A stretch of DNA of 64,000 nt, taken from Enchytraeus crypticus. Lineage: Eukaryota; Annelida; Clitellata; Enchytraeida; Enchytraeidae. This document shows positions 45,773-56,106 of this stretch, piece by piece. The notes under the pieces are model-generated. The model saw only the letters and a list, made by a program, of their open reading frames with translations. It made no database searches and had not been told where the DNA came from. Position numbers and translations under genes: made by a program. The stretch is taken from assembly GCA_905160935.1 (NCBI GenBank), contig CAJHZI010000414.1:247001-311000 (forward strand), read 5' to 3'. Within the stretch, counting starts at the first letter, position 1; every line of letters starts with the position of its first letter.

Positions 45773-46872
45773 AATTAATAATTTTAGAAACAGAATTATT
45801 TAAATTATACAGGCCTTAATTAAATCACTTGACCCTATCTCCTAACATACTGCTATAATAAATAACGTAACTAGATAGGTTATCAATTATGGTTCTTAAC
45901 TGAACTGAAATTGCTAATAAAACATGATTGATAAACGAGATGTGCAATAATGTGAGATATGAACGTTGAGTCATGAAATGAGATTAGCATAACATTTTAC
46001 AATCATTCAGGGCTTTGATAGATTTAGAGTAGACGTTAACATTAGCGTTGCCGGCTTTTTATAGTGTATATGTACATGTATAAATACAGTGTATACAAGC
46101 TACATGTAGGCAGTATGTAAATAAATGTTAACTATATTTGAAATATACATGTACATGTATACAGTATACGTATATGAGCAATCGTTAACAAATAGTTCTA
46201 TAAGCTAGTGGGCATACTACATCATGAAGTACTAAATAAAGGGAATTTTGTTGGTTTAATTCATCGCATAAATCGAATACACAATTCTCCACCAATGACT
46301 CTAATAACATTAAATTATACATTACAATGTCCGCAAAACTTTCATTCAACGGAACTTAAATGGTATTCAATTGCAAAAGATCTACAGATTTAGAGTCTCT
46401 TCTAGAACAATGTATTTACAAAACTTCCCGAGAGAGGATATAGCGCTCCCCTATTGGCATCATGATGTCCCTAGGTGCCTATGCATTCTCTCTCTCTCTC
46501 TACGCATTCTACTCCACTATCTCTGAGGATACTCAATGATTTTTAATCAGTATTGATGGACCAGGATTAGAGGTATCCTATACATAATTAATCTGTTCTT
46601 TCTCTGCCAAATGTCAAGTCCTTGACATTTCTTCTCATTAAGAAGTATTTAAAATTCGTTTATAGATAAGTTAAATAAAAATTAATTCAATAAGCTCATC
46701 ACATTTCGAACGTTTGTAAAATCAATAACAAGCTGAAAGTTATTGATAACATGACTTTGAAAGAGAGTACGTTACCTTTGATATATCGTTTAGTCGTCTA
46801 CGCCAATCAAGCGCCGTTGTTTGTTTATATACTCTAAATGATAGGAATGAGTTCAAAAGATGCAATTGGAAA
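45773..46872. other. Intronic DNA, nothing recognised
   Basis: TACATG-rich stretch at 46060-46170 and a short (TC)n at 46487-46500. No genes supported. Confidence 0.4.
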
Positions 46873-46998
46873 CTGTAAAGCCGATTTTAACGTCACTTTC
46901 ATCTCTCGAAAGCGATATAAGTGACGTGCGAGCTCAGAATTTGAACCCACATATACTGATCTGCGATCGGATATCTTACCGACATCGTCACTGGCTCA
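46873..46998 (-). mobile_element. tRNA-derived SINE, family 1
   Basis: Inverted: AAGCCGATTTTAACGTCACT, CTCTCGAAAGCGATATAAGT, B-box complement CAGAATTTGAACCCACA, ACTGATCTGCGATCGGATAT, then CCGACATCGTCACTGGC. The best-preserved minus copy. Confidence 0.7.
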
Positions 46999-47129
46999 GG
47001 CTCATATTTTTAGTGTTTAAAAAAATGAAAACGGAGAAACATTTAGACCGAAAATTAACCGTATAGATAATTTTCTAAACCTTAAAAAATATAATAATAA
47101 TAATAATTATATTTATAAAATTTTTATTG

Positions 47130-47220
47130 TGCAGTCTGCTTCAGCAATTATTTTAAGCAGCTTGACGAGCTCGAGTAGCCGGGCGGCGATTTATCCTCGG
47201 TACTTTGCACCCGTGATATT
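47130..47220 (+). mobile_element. 5'-truncated relative of the RLE retrotransposon (3' end only)
   Basis: TGCAGTCTGCTTCAGCAATT, TCGAGTAGCCGGGCGGCGAT and CGGTACTTTGCACCCGTGAT align with the last coding bases and 3' UTR of the larger element (49412-49525), with an internal deletion of about 35 bases and several substitutions. It is preceded by an AATAAT array and followed by AATAAA/AATAAT repeats. It is therefore a separate, older insertion of a related element in the same microsatellite. Confidence 0.8.
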
Positions 47221-47309
47221 AATAAATAAAAAATTAAACAATTAAAATATAAAAGTAAAAAATAAATAATAATAATAATAAACAAATAATAATAATAATA
47301 ATAATAATA

Positions 47310-47344
<35 letters not shown>
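47221..47344. repeat. (TAA)n/(TTA)n microsatellite at the retrotransposon 5' junction
   Basis: AATAAT array switching to ATTATT at about 47310, directly adjoining the first coding base of the retrotransposon. The switch of strand motif suggests the insertion point or later rearrangement. Confidence 0.9.
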
Positions 47345-49466
47345 CGTAGCTTTCCAGCAGGCTCAGCCGGCGGTCCTGATGGCCTGCGCCCTCAGCATCT
47401 TCTGGAGCTTGTGCCTTGTAGAGAGTCGGCTGGGACGTTTTTGACCGCTCTGACTTCTTTCGTGAATCTCCTGCTTAGAGGTGTTTGCCCCCCTGAGGTC
47501 CAACCGGTGCTGTTTGGCGGTAAACTCTTTGCACTCAATAAGAAATCTGGCGGCATTCGCCCCATTGCAGTGGGCTACACTTGGCGTCGTTTAGCCGCTA
47601 AATGCGCAAATCGCTATGCAGTGTCTGCTCTCAGCGATTACTTGAGCCCAATTCAACTTGGAGCTGGTATTCCAGGTGGCTGTGAGGCAGCTGTTCACGC
47701 TACTCGCCGTTTCGCTGAGTCAATGCCAGCTGATCACTTCGTGGTAAAGCTAGACTTCTGTAATGCTTTTAATTGCTTGAGTAGATCACGAATGCTCAGC
47801 GAAATACATCACAGGATACCAGAGCTGTATAGTTTCTGCCATCTAGCTTACTCAAGCCCTTCGTGGTTGAAGTTCGGAGACTGGTGCATTGAGTCACAGG
47901 AAGGAGTCCAACAAGGGGATCCCTTAGGGCCCATGCTGTTTTGCTTGACTATTCACCCTCTCCTTACTTCTCTCTCTAGCGATCTCACGGTGGGATACCT
48001 AGATGACATTACTCTAGGTGGTTGCGAGTCGTCGATTGCAAATGATGTACAGACTATCATCGACAGAGGCCAAGAATTTGGGCTTCAGTTGAATCGTACC
48101 AAGTGCGAAGTCATATCATCAGTTTGCAAATCTCCGGGCAACTCAGTTTTGTCATCCTTTGTGCCAATGGGCCTCTCCCATAGTACTCTACTCGGCGCGC
48201 CACTCTCTGGAGAAGAAGCTACTACCACCGCTTTATCTAGCCGCTTGGAGGATGTCAAACGTACAGCATCGCGCTTGAAGTCGCTAGCCGCTCATGATGC
48301 TTTGACAATCCTTCGCTTTTCATTAAGTGCACCTAAACTTATGCACATTCTGCGCTCTAGTCCGAGTTTCTCTAATCCGCGGCTTTTAGACTACGACGAG
48401 GCTCTTAGGCTATGCTTGTGCGCCGTAATCAACGCAGATTTGTCTGATTTGCAGTGGCAGCAAGCCAGTCTACCGGTGAGCAAGGGTGGTCTTGGAATTC
48501 GTCTTGTTTCCCATATCGCGCCTTCAGCCTTCTTGGCATCAGCGATGGGAACGAGGCAGTTGCAAGACGCCATCCTACATAAGTGCTCCCTTTCTGCCGA
48601 TAGATCCATTGACGTTGCGCTGTCAGTTTGTCCAAAAGCCTCACATCTAGTGCTCCACCTTCTACCTCAGTCAGTAACCAGAAATCATGGGACCGTCCTA
48701 TAGTGGATCGGATTTACAACAGTCTGTTAGAATCCCAATCCAATGCAGTAGCAGAGCACGACTCCTAGCTGTATCAACCAAAAGAAGCAGTGACTGGCTT
48801 CACGCTCTCCCTGTTGCTTCTTGTGGGCTTTTTTTTAGACAATGAGGCGATTCTAGTAGCCGTTAGTTTCCGTTTAGGGGCGAAAACTTGCGAGCCTCAC
48901 ATGTGCCCCTGCGGTCATGAAGTCGACGCTTTAGGTCTCCACGGCCTCTCCTGCAAACGAAGCTCAGGTAGAATGTCTCGCCATCACAATTTAAATGACT
49001 TAATATGGCGAGCACTTTCAAGAGCAGGCATCCCTTCCTCTAAGGAACCAAGTGAGTTGTCCAGATCAGACGGCAAGCGTCCGGACGGCTTGACTTTAGT
49101 GCCCTGGTGCAACGGTAAATGTGCCGTATGGGACGTCACGGTGATTGACACTATGGCAAACTCCTACCTGAATACGACTTCAGTCACAGACGGTGGAGCT
49201 GCTGTTCATGCCGCCTCTAGGAAGTTGGATAAATACCGAGATCTGTCCTCAGGATATGAAGTTGTTCCGGTTGCCATTGAAACCATGGGCCCGATGAATC
49301 CCGAAGGAGTTGACTTTATTAATGGCATAGGCAGACTTATTGCAGAGCAAACCGGCGATAAGCGAGAAACATCTTTTCTTTGGCAAAGGCTTTCCATGAC
49401 TTTGCAAAGATTTCATGCAGTCTGCTTCAACAATTCTTTTAAGCCGATTGATGACCTCGAGTAGCC
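47345..49466 (+). pseudogene. RLE-type non-LTR retrotransposon polyprotein (RT + endonuclease), frameshifted
   Basis: Opens directly after the microsatellite with SFPAGSAGGPDGLRPQHL, the usual start of this RT group, so it is 5' truncated at the RT domain. RT motifs follow in order: LNKKSGGIRPIAVG, KLDFCNAFN (catalytic Asp), EGVQQGDPLGPMLF, YLDD at 47996-48007, LNRTKCEVI. The C-terminal part has a CxC/H/C zinc-type motif (CPCG...LHGLSC) and KRPD at 49075-49086 with a downstream Asp at 49132, the restriction-like endonuclease pattern of R2/R4/NeSL/HERO elements. Frame changes near 48680, 48755 and at the T run 48829-48836, plus stops, inactivate it. Stop at 49462-49464. Closest clade is probably R4/Dong-like, an inference from target preference. 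Confidence 0.9.
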
Positions 49467-49580
49467 GGGCGGCGATTCAGCACGTATTGCTTGAATCGTT
49501 TTTATCAAACCCCAGGTTCTTTACACCGGGGTAAAAAATAGAATAATAATAATAATAATAACAAAAATACTAATACTACT
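49412..49580 (+). mobile_element. Retrotransposon 3' UTR and TAA tail
   Basis: After the stop comes CCGGGCGGCGATTCAGCACG, then CCCAGGTTCTTTACACCGGGG, which can pair CCCAGG/CCGGGG-type arms, then AAAAAATAG and an AATAAT/ACT array. The 3' UTR is only about 75 bases. The small GC-rich hairpin is a plausible recognition site for the element's own reverse transcriptase. Confidence 0.7.
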
Positions 49581-50231
49581 ACTACTAATAATAATAATGT
49601 CATTTTCCTCGGCGCATTCATTTATATAGCATCACAAGAAGCGAATGATTTTCTTTAAATGCTTCTTTTACACTTCAACTTTAATAAAAAAAGTTTTCTT
49701 TTACCTCTTTGTGTCATTTAAATGTTTACAAATAATGATAATGCTATTAATAACAATAACAATAAGAAAAATCGTATTACTAACATCACGACGGTATCTA
49801 TAAACCCAACTGTATCAACAAATACTATTCTAATCACTTCATAAAAGATTCGGATGAGTCGACCTGACAACCTTACAATGGGCTTCAATGACTGCGCGAC
49901 AATAGGCAACATCCTCCTATTTCAATTCCAAAAAATTTGCTTTCAAATTTACTCATAATTTAAAATATTTAACAATGAATAAACAAAGGTAGGACACCGT
50001 TAAAATGGACAAGTCCGTTTATTGGTTTTGTATGATATGACAGGAGTGTTCTTTAGCAATTTAGTCGTCGAATTATTCTAATGAAATGATCTATAGCCAA
50101 CGGTAACGCAATTACCAAATCAACAGAAGATTTACTTCTGCCATAGAACAGCTTACAAAAATTGAGCTGTCTGCTCTGCCATGTATTAATATTACTATTC
50201 TATTTTTAAGTGTACTGCTGCAATGCAATAC
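49581..50231. other. Intron 1 near exon 1, nothing recognised
   Basis: AT-rich, no feature supported. Confidence 0.45.
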
Positions 50232-50329
50232 CTGATTCGTAACATTGGCTCCATCTTGAGATTGATTGTGAATTAACTGACGAGATCGGCTGCGACTAAT
50301 GTTTCCGTCAACATCGACGCATGTGCCCC
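50232..50329 (-). CDS. IRAG: IRAG-like gene, exon 1 of the supported model
   Basis: Very good acceptor (TGTTTATTTCTGTTTCAG|GGGGC) and donor (AATCAG|GTATTG) on the minus strand. Two bases complete a codon from an upstream exon, then GTCVDVDGNISRSRSRQLIH and NQSQDGANVTNQ read to a phase-0 end that fits exon 2. Polar, two Asn-x-Ser/Thr sites, one Cys. An apparent Met upstream in the same frame (MRLFLGLTVFCVF...) lies in the intron's pyrimidine tract and should not be taken for a signal peptide. The assignment to this gene rests on strand, splice quality and phase. Confidence 0.6.
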
Positions 50330-50608
50330 CTGAAACAGAAATAAACACACAAAAAACTGTTAAACCAAGAAATAAACGCAATCATGCATGCACATGCGAA
50401 CATAGGAACTACGAATGTTATATTGCTTGCTTTTCTCTAACGATGGAAACATTCTTAATAGAACCTTCATTTTAAATACAGGCCGTAAATTCTGTGAGAA
50501 ATTGACCGATAAATTATTGAGTTTTGATCCATCAAACAATGAATCGTTCTAATGATTGATTGGTTGACTGACTGAAAGGCTTCATGTTATCGATGGCTTG
50601 ATTAATTG

Positions 50609-50886
50609 ATTGCGCTATTGAATGTCTCAATAGCGCAATGGTTAAAGGTGTAGATAACGTCAGAAAATTTAAAATGACAGATCCTGAGGCGAATTGAACC
50701 CTCGTGGATTCGAATCCCAGCCGCGCTGATCTGAGTGTAAAATCTCGAACATTCACTGGACTGGCTACACCGAAAATGGACCAAATTGCCTAGCGGATTT
50801 AACATGTGGAATTAAAAGTGATAGATATCAACGTAGTTGATCATTTCACTATAATGTGTGTTATTATTATTATTATTATTATTATT
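50609..50886 (+). mobile_element. tRNA-derived SINE, family 2 (best copy, with ATT tail and 5' hairpin)
   Basis: A-box TAGCGCAATGGTTAAAGG at 50631, B-box GTGGATTCGAATCCCAGC at 50705, body AATCTCGAACATTCACTGG and ATGGACCAAATTGCCTAG, end CACTATAATGTGTGTT followed by (ATT)n to 50886. The A-box is the right arm of a perfect 13-bp hairpin (50609-50621 with 50627-50639). This copy has the least decayed boxes and the only clear tail. Confidence 0.8.
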
Positions 50887-51903
50887 GATTAACAAATAAA
50901 AATTAATTCCCCCCTTTAGAGATCTAGTAAAAGTTATTTTCCACTGGATTCTTTTTGTTCGTGTTGTCGATATAGTATGATATCAACTAATTTTTGCTTA
51001 GAGCACGAATTTATTAATTCATAAAATAAAAAATCGATGGTGTAGCAGACGTAGAGACTATTATTTGATTCCATATATATCTAGTCATCTAAGTAGTCCA
51101 ATTAATACAGAAGAAAATGCCATTAATTTAGATCCTTTGTACTGTAAACTAAGGAGACGCCCAGTAGAGGTGTCTTAATTTAGAAGCCTTTTAGATACAT
51201 CAGTTTGATAAACTTTATGGATGTTTTATTTTGTTTTGCCGATCTTTAACCTTTAATATAACAGAGAAGCGTTTGCTAACCTGCTAAAGAAACCTGCCAT
51301 AGACTTAGACAAGTAAGAGCAAGCGTTTTGAAGATTTAATAGAACTAAGCAGTTTATGTCTTGATATCTATATTTATGTCAACACACAGACCCAATGATG
51401 AACATTTAGATGCTCAACCCACAGACCAATAAGCAGTAAATTGATCTCTGTAGGACTCTGGCTCTGCCTATATTATCATATAAGCGATACATGAATCTCC
51501 GGTGGGATTTTTCGAAATAACTGCAGCTACCGTTGGAACTATTTTCGTATTACTCGAATAGAAAGAGTACACCATTATAATCTAGAAAATATAGTGTCAC
51601 ATTATTTTTATCTATTAATTATTTTCCTTTTTGAATAATGAATTTGTATTTTTCCATTCTGAACTCTATCGTTCATCAGGAGAAAATAAAATTTCAGTTA
51701 TCCACATCGAACCGTTGCTAGCCTATGTAGTCTAGTGTCAAAAAGCGCTATGATGATGATGATCTATGTTAGAGTGTTTGACGATACCTTCAACGGTTCT
51801 GATCACAGACCTCGGATATTCTTGATTCTCTTCATCGTTAAGTCTAAGCATATTACACAACGTAAAATATATAGATTTAAATCTATGTTGAAATTATTAA
51901 TAA

Positions 51904-51906
<3 letters not shown>
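50887..51906. other. Non-coding, nothing recognised
   Basis: AT-rich sequence upstream of exon 1. No feature supported. Confidence 0.4.
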
Positions 51907-51947
<41 letters not shown>

Positions 51948-51969
51948 ATATATAAATATATACATATAT

Positions 51970-52019
<50 letters not shown>

Positions 52020-52036
52020 TAAATCTATGTTGAAAT

Positions 52037-52081
<45 letters not shown>

Positions 52082-52092
52082 CATGTATATAT
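51907..52092. repeat. (TA)n/(CA)n compound microsatellite
   Basis: TA tracts at 51907-51950, 51963-52015 and 52063-52092 and (CA)n at 52036-52063. The 17-bp word AAATCTATGTTGAAATA occurs just before the array (near 51880) and again inside it (near 52020), suggesting slippage duplication. Open frames are artefacts. Confidence 0.9.
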
Positions 52093-52367
52093 ATCTTTAT
52101 TTCGCCACTTGGGCAAAAACACACTTTAATTGCGCAGTGCACTACAAAATCAAAGAAACAAAATGGAAAATACGTAGTGAAAATAAAATTAAAGAAACTA
52201 AACTAAACAAATAAAACGAAAACTATGCCGTACACATCAAGCCTTCTTCTGCGTCGTTATGCAGGAATATTCACCTTCACAATATTTCAAAATTAACGAT
52301 TATAATGTTTCTAACTTTCTAGTAATTGATTGTATTGTGTATTTACATCGATATGTAATATTTTTCG

Positions 52368-52625
52368 TCTTGTGTCTGGGCCACTGAATAATAGACCAAC
52401 CGAAACAGCACGTTTCGTAAGAGTCAATTAAGCGAGAAGAGAAGAAGAAATCAAAAAACTACGTCAGAAGTCATTGTTCAAAACTACAAACCGCATTATG
52501 AAATATCTCTTTGCGATGGGATTCACTTGCTGATCAATGGAGTGCTCTCTATAGGGCGTAACAACAGACTGTGAAGAAGAATCTGTACCTTGGACCTACC
52601 GCTTGTCAAAACACTAGAGTGAGTG
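52368..52625 (+). mobile_element. Head/tail SINE, LINE-A tail type, full length but diverged
   Basis: CTTGTGTCTGGGCCACTGAA, AATAGACCAACCGAAACAGC, ACGTTTCGTAAGAGTCAATT, CAGAAGTCATTGTTC, TTCACTTGCTGATCAATGGA, CTGTACCTTGGACCTACCGC, CAAAACACTAGAGTGAG. The order of blocks runs from shared head to LINE-A-like end in about 258 bp, so it defines the element's extent. Confidence 0.65.
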
Positions 52626-52815
52626 ACGTAATATTTGTGTATTGTTTTATGGAACTTTCATTTTGTTAAAGAGCTCAACTGAGCTTAAATATGATATCAG
52701 GCAAAGGCGATTTAAAGCTGACTATTTGAAGTGAGCTGGCGTTCACAGTCAGTTTATTCGCTTCCATCTCACGGATCGATAAACGGAAGAGGAATCCCCT
52801 GCGACAGGCACTTAC

Positions 52816-52834
52816 ATGGAAAAGAAATCCTCAT
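52816..52834 (-). CDS. Candidate 5' coding exon with ATG for the IRAG-like gene
   Basis: Minus strand: ATG AGG ATT TCT TTT CCA T, then a consensus donor GTAAGT. The single trailing base would complete TGG with exon 1 (T + GG), giving the start MRISFPWGTC. Phase fits, but a one-in-three match is expected by chance and the exon is only 19 coding bases. Transcript data are needed. Confidence 0.25.
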
Positions 52835-52839
52835 TGCGA

Positions 52840-54095
52840 TGGATCTAAGCGTAATGCTTTCAAAGCGAAAGGATAAAAAGTAGTCGTACAGAAAAATGGA
52901 ATATGATTTTGCAGAACTAAAATCACTCTTAGATATTTCTCAAATTACTGATTTAACATTATTCTAATGCTTGACTTAGCTGAGCGTCTCAAAAAAATAC
53001 ATTCGACAGTTTGTTAGAATTACATTTAATCTATAACATAATTCTTTATGATCGGTTATTATACGTACAGAAGTTAATGCTTAACCAAGAAAACGTAGAA
53101 ACAGAAGAGTATCACAAAAATGTGTCTTGATATATCAAAACAGATATATTAATATAAACTCACAATAAAAACCCTGAAACCTATAGTAGCTAGGAGCGAT
53201 TGGAGCTAATCAAATATTGTTTATAACGGTATTTAGATCCGACATGAAATACAACGCTTATTATGATATGTATTTATAATTAACTATTTGGACCTGTGAA
53301 AACATCTATATAGGCTTTGAAGAACTCCAATAATGAACCTACAGAAGAATCTTTAAGCTAAAGCGCAGTTTAGCTCTAATTGTGAACAAAGGTGACCCCT
53401 TAAAGAATGGAAGGGCTTTGCTCCAAGTTCAAAAATGAAAATCAGTATTTATAAAGCGCTACCCCACGTTTTATTTTAATTATAAATAAATATTAAGTTA
53501 ATTTTTATTGTATTTTATTATAAATTTTAAGTTTTATTATCTTATTATTTTAATAATGATACAAAAATTTAATGCTCGTCTGATTCTAAAGCTTTAAAAC
53601 TAAGTGGTGAAGTACAGGTAGTACTGTAGTTTATTTAAAACAATATAAGTGATTATATTAATAAAAAATAGTTCTATAATATAATATCATAATTAAATAT
53701 TTTATGCTGTACACTGTATAAATGCGTATGTGACATTTGTAATTTCTTATAATAAACTTCTTGGTTACTTGAGTATGGCATATGCATTTGGAGGATGTCA
53801 TTCTTTATTGTACAGAACTATGCATTTGAAATAGCTAACTTAAGGGTCTCTATCAAAATTTCTTGTAGGCCTTTTTAGTGGATTTTAAACTACGTGTAGC
53901 GTTCAATGTTTCTGACGCAAGTACTGGTTCGGTTATACACGTATAATGTTATTCCATTCAATTAAATACAACCAATACAGAGGTGATCATGAGATTAAAC
54001 AATGTGGATCAGCTTATATTCCACAAACATCTAGCTGACTAATTTTATATGTCATATATCGAAAATGGGAATTCTAAGGGGGAAGGTCATTTTTT
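52840..54095. other. Non-coding, nothing recognised
   Basis: Very AT-rich, particularly 53460-53760. No gene, array or transposon end supported. Confidence 0.45.
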
Positions 54096-54099
54096 ATTA

Positions 54100-54275
54100 A
54101 ATGAACTCATAGAAGGTAGAATGGAAGGAAAAGAGGCAGAGGCAGGCCGAGATTAGGTGTGTTAGACGATTTAAAGACCAACTAATATGTGCAAATGGAG
54201 AGGAAAGCGGAAGACAGAGAAGAGTGGAGGCGTTATAGACCATGTACCTGCCAGTAGGCAGTGCACTAAGAGAGA
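54100..54275 (+). mobile_element. LINE-A 3' fragment
   Basis: AGAAGGTAGAATGGAAGGAA, GCAGGCCGAGATTAGGTGTG, GAGAGGAAAGCGGAAGACAG, GAAGAGTGGAGGCGTTATAG, ATGTACCTGCCAGTAGGCAG then TGCACTAAGAGAGA. The clearest copy of the LINE-A end. Confidence 0.7.
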
Positions 54276-54368
54276 TTGAAAATATGAATTTAAATAAATG
54301 TAAAATTTAAAGAAAGAGGATATAAGTAAATTAATTCACATAAGCATATCATTGGAGGTAAAGACAAC

Positions 54369-54472
54369 CTGTCAATCAAGCGAAGGGCTGAATTGCAGTG
54401 TCCCATGTTCATGGAATTGCCTGACTGTTGAGCCACAAATTCCGTTACAAGCCCTCTAAATCCGGGATTCAT
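54369..54472 (-). CDS. Possible minus-strand exon, unassigned
   Basis: From an ATG at 54472 the frame reads MNPGFRGLVTEFVAQQSGNS then MNMGHCNSALRLIDR to a donor GACAG|GTTGTC. Composition is protein-like, but the sequence before the ATG is a weak acceptor (GATTAGAAACAG, few pyrimidines). The end phase (2) does not fit exon 1 at 50329. It could be a first exon of another transcript or chance. Confidence 0.25.
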
Positions 54473-54930
54473 CTGTTTCTAATCCCTTTCTAACGTATCT
54501 CCAGAAGTCGGGTGACGAATAAAACGAATCGCACATCGATTTCTGATAAGACGTATTGATTGATAAGATATTTTGATAACAATAGTAAAGTTACATTTAC
54601 AATGGAGAAGCGATCAGATCCTATCAGTCTTCCAAGTCTATATATTGCAGTAATGAATACAGTGATTATTCTAAACGTATCCAATCAATTGAACTCTGGC
54701 GCTTCCAGTGTACTCTGCTGTAAATTAATTGCGATTTACCAGAAAATAAACCATATTATAAATAAGATGAAGCACATCTGATAGAACTTTAATAATTCTA
54801 TTTATTTTAGAAAGGTAGTCTCAATTTTACACTATAGCCATAATTTATACAAGCAAGAGATTGTAAATATTACTTTAATTACCATTTTTTACTTTAAATA
54901 TTACTTTAATTACCATTTTTAATCGAATAT

Positions 54931-55172
54931 ACATCATCATCATCTTTCCTTGAATCCCAGTTTAACTAGGGTCGGGATACGAACTGACCTTCTCCAATTT
55001 TGCCATTCATTTAAATTTTGTAGTAATTTCTGGAACACAGGCGCTTACCAACTTAATGCCCTTTCTGTCGTTGGTTTGGATCTAGTTTTTATGTCGCCTT
55101 TTACAACACGTGCAGTACACAGTTGGATTATTCTTCAAACATCCCAGACACAACACAGGGAACACTAATTGA
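54931..55172 (-). mobile_element. Head/tail SINE, LINE-B (GAT)n tail type
   Basis: On the minus strand: TTGTGTCTGGGATGTTTGAA, GCACGTGTTGTAAAAGGCGA, GAAAGGGCATTAAGTTGGTA, GCGCCTGTGTTCCAGAAATT, ATCCCGACCCTAGTTAAACT, then GGATTCAAGGAAAGATGATG. About 240 bp, the cleanest full copy of the (GAT)n type. Confidence 0.7.
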
Positions 55173-55399
55173 CTATATATGCATACTATAAATTTACTAC
55201 TATAGCACAACGGTAAAAGACTGCTGACAGTAATCCTACTACCAGAAATAAAAACATTGCTCATGAAAATAAAATTGTTCAAATCAATCAATACACGTAC
55301 AGGGGATTATTTTTTCACCATATTGATCTACGTTATATTTTGCAATGTTACGCTTAAATCTATTTCTCTCTAGGGTTCTGTCAAGTGGTAGATCCAAAG

Positions 55400-55545
55400 G
55401 CATACATGTTTATTCTTACTAAGAGTCTACTGGCACGCTCCTTAAGGAGTACTCTATAATTAAGCAACCAATTCACAAATACATTATGTAGCCTACAACT
55501 TAGAAAATATATCGCTTCAGTGGTGGTTTTCCATTGAGGTCCTTA
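55400..55545 (-). mobile_element. Head/tail SINE body, LINE-A type, partial
   Basis: Contains the complement of TATGGAGTACTC-type words (CCTTAAGGAGTACTCTATAA), ATTATGTAGCCTACAACTTA and CTTCAGTGGTGGTTTTCCAT. The same inverted blocks are found at 35680-35800. Confidence 0.5.
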
Positions 55546-55879
55546 ATAAATATCTTTATTATAAAAGTATCGTTGAGCAACTAAATGTAACAGTTTTTTG
55601 CTTTTGACTAATTACCCCATCGATTGAACTGCAGTAGATTACATTCTGTTTAAATCATAAATACATAAATTATTGTAATTAAGTCAAGGGACTTTTATAG
55701 AAATATTAAAAATATTAAATAGACTAAATTAAATATTAAATAGACTATAGATTTTAGAAACAGCAAGTCATTCTGCTACAGGAATAGAAATTACGACCAT
55801 GTCGAATTAGTGCACTAAGCTGAGTAATCAGACCTATTCATGTATCAGAGCGCAATGTCCAGTGTCTGTCTAGCGTTCC

Positions 55880-56106
55880 AATAGCTCATCGTGTTGAGCG
55901 TCAGATAGCATACTGATTCTTAAATCGATTATGAGGTAAATGTAGTTCCCACGTGTTCGATTCTAGGAGAAGCGATCAGAGAATGAAATCTCGGATATTG
56001 ACTGAATCGGTGAAAGGATATTTGACTACGTGTCAATTACGTTTGAATACGTTAAAAAGTGCTAGATATAATCGTGTACTAGCATTGTAGTGTGTTACTT
56101 TTAAAT
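55880..56106 (+). mobile_element. tRNA-derived SINE, family 2, diverged
   Basis: AATAGCTCATCGTGTTGAGC, B-box CACGTGTTCGATTCTAGG, AATCTCGGATATTGACTGAA, TTTGACTACGTGTCAATTAC, GCTAGATATAATCGTGTACT, GCATTGTAGTGTGTTACTTT. Co-linear with 50627-50886 but clearly older. Confidence 0.65.
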
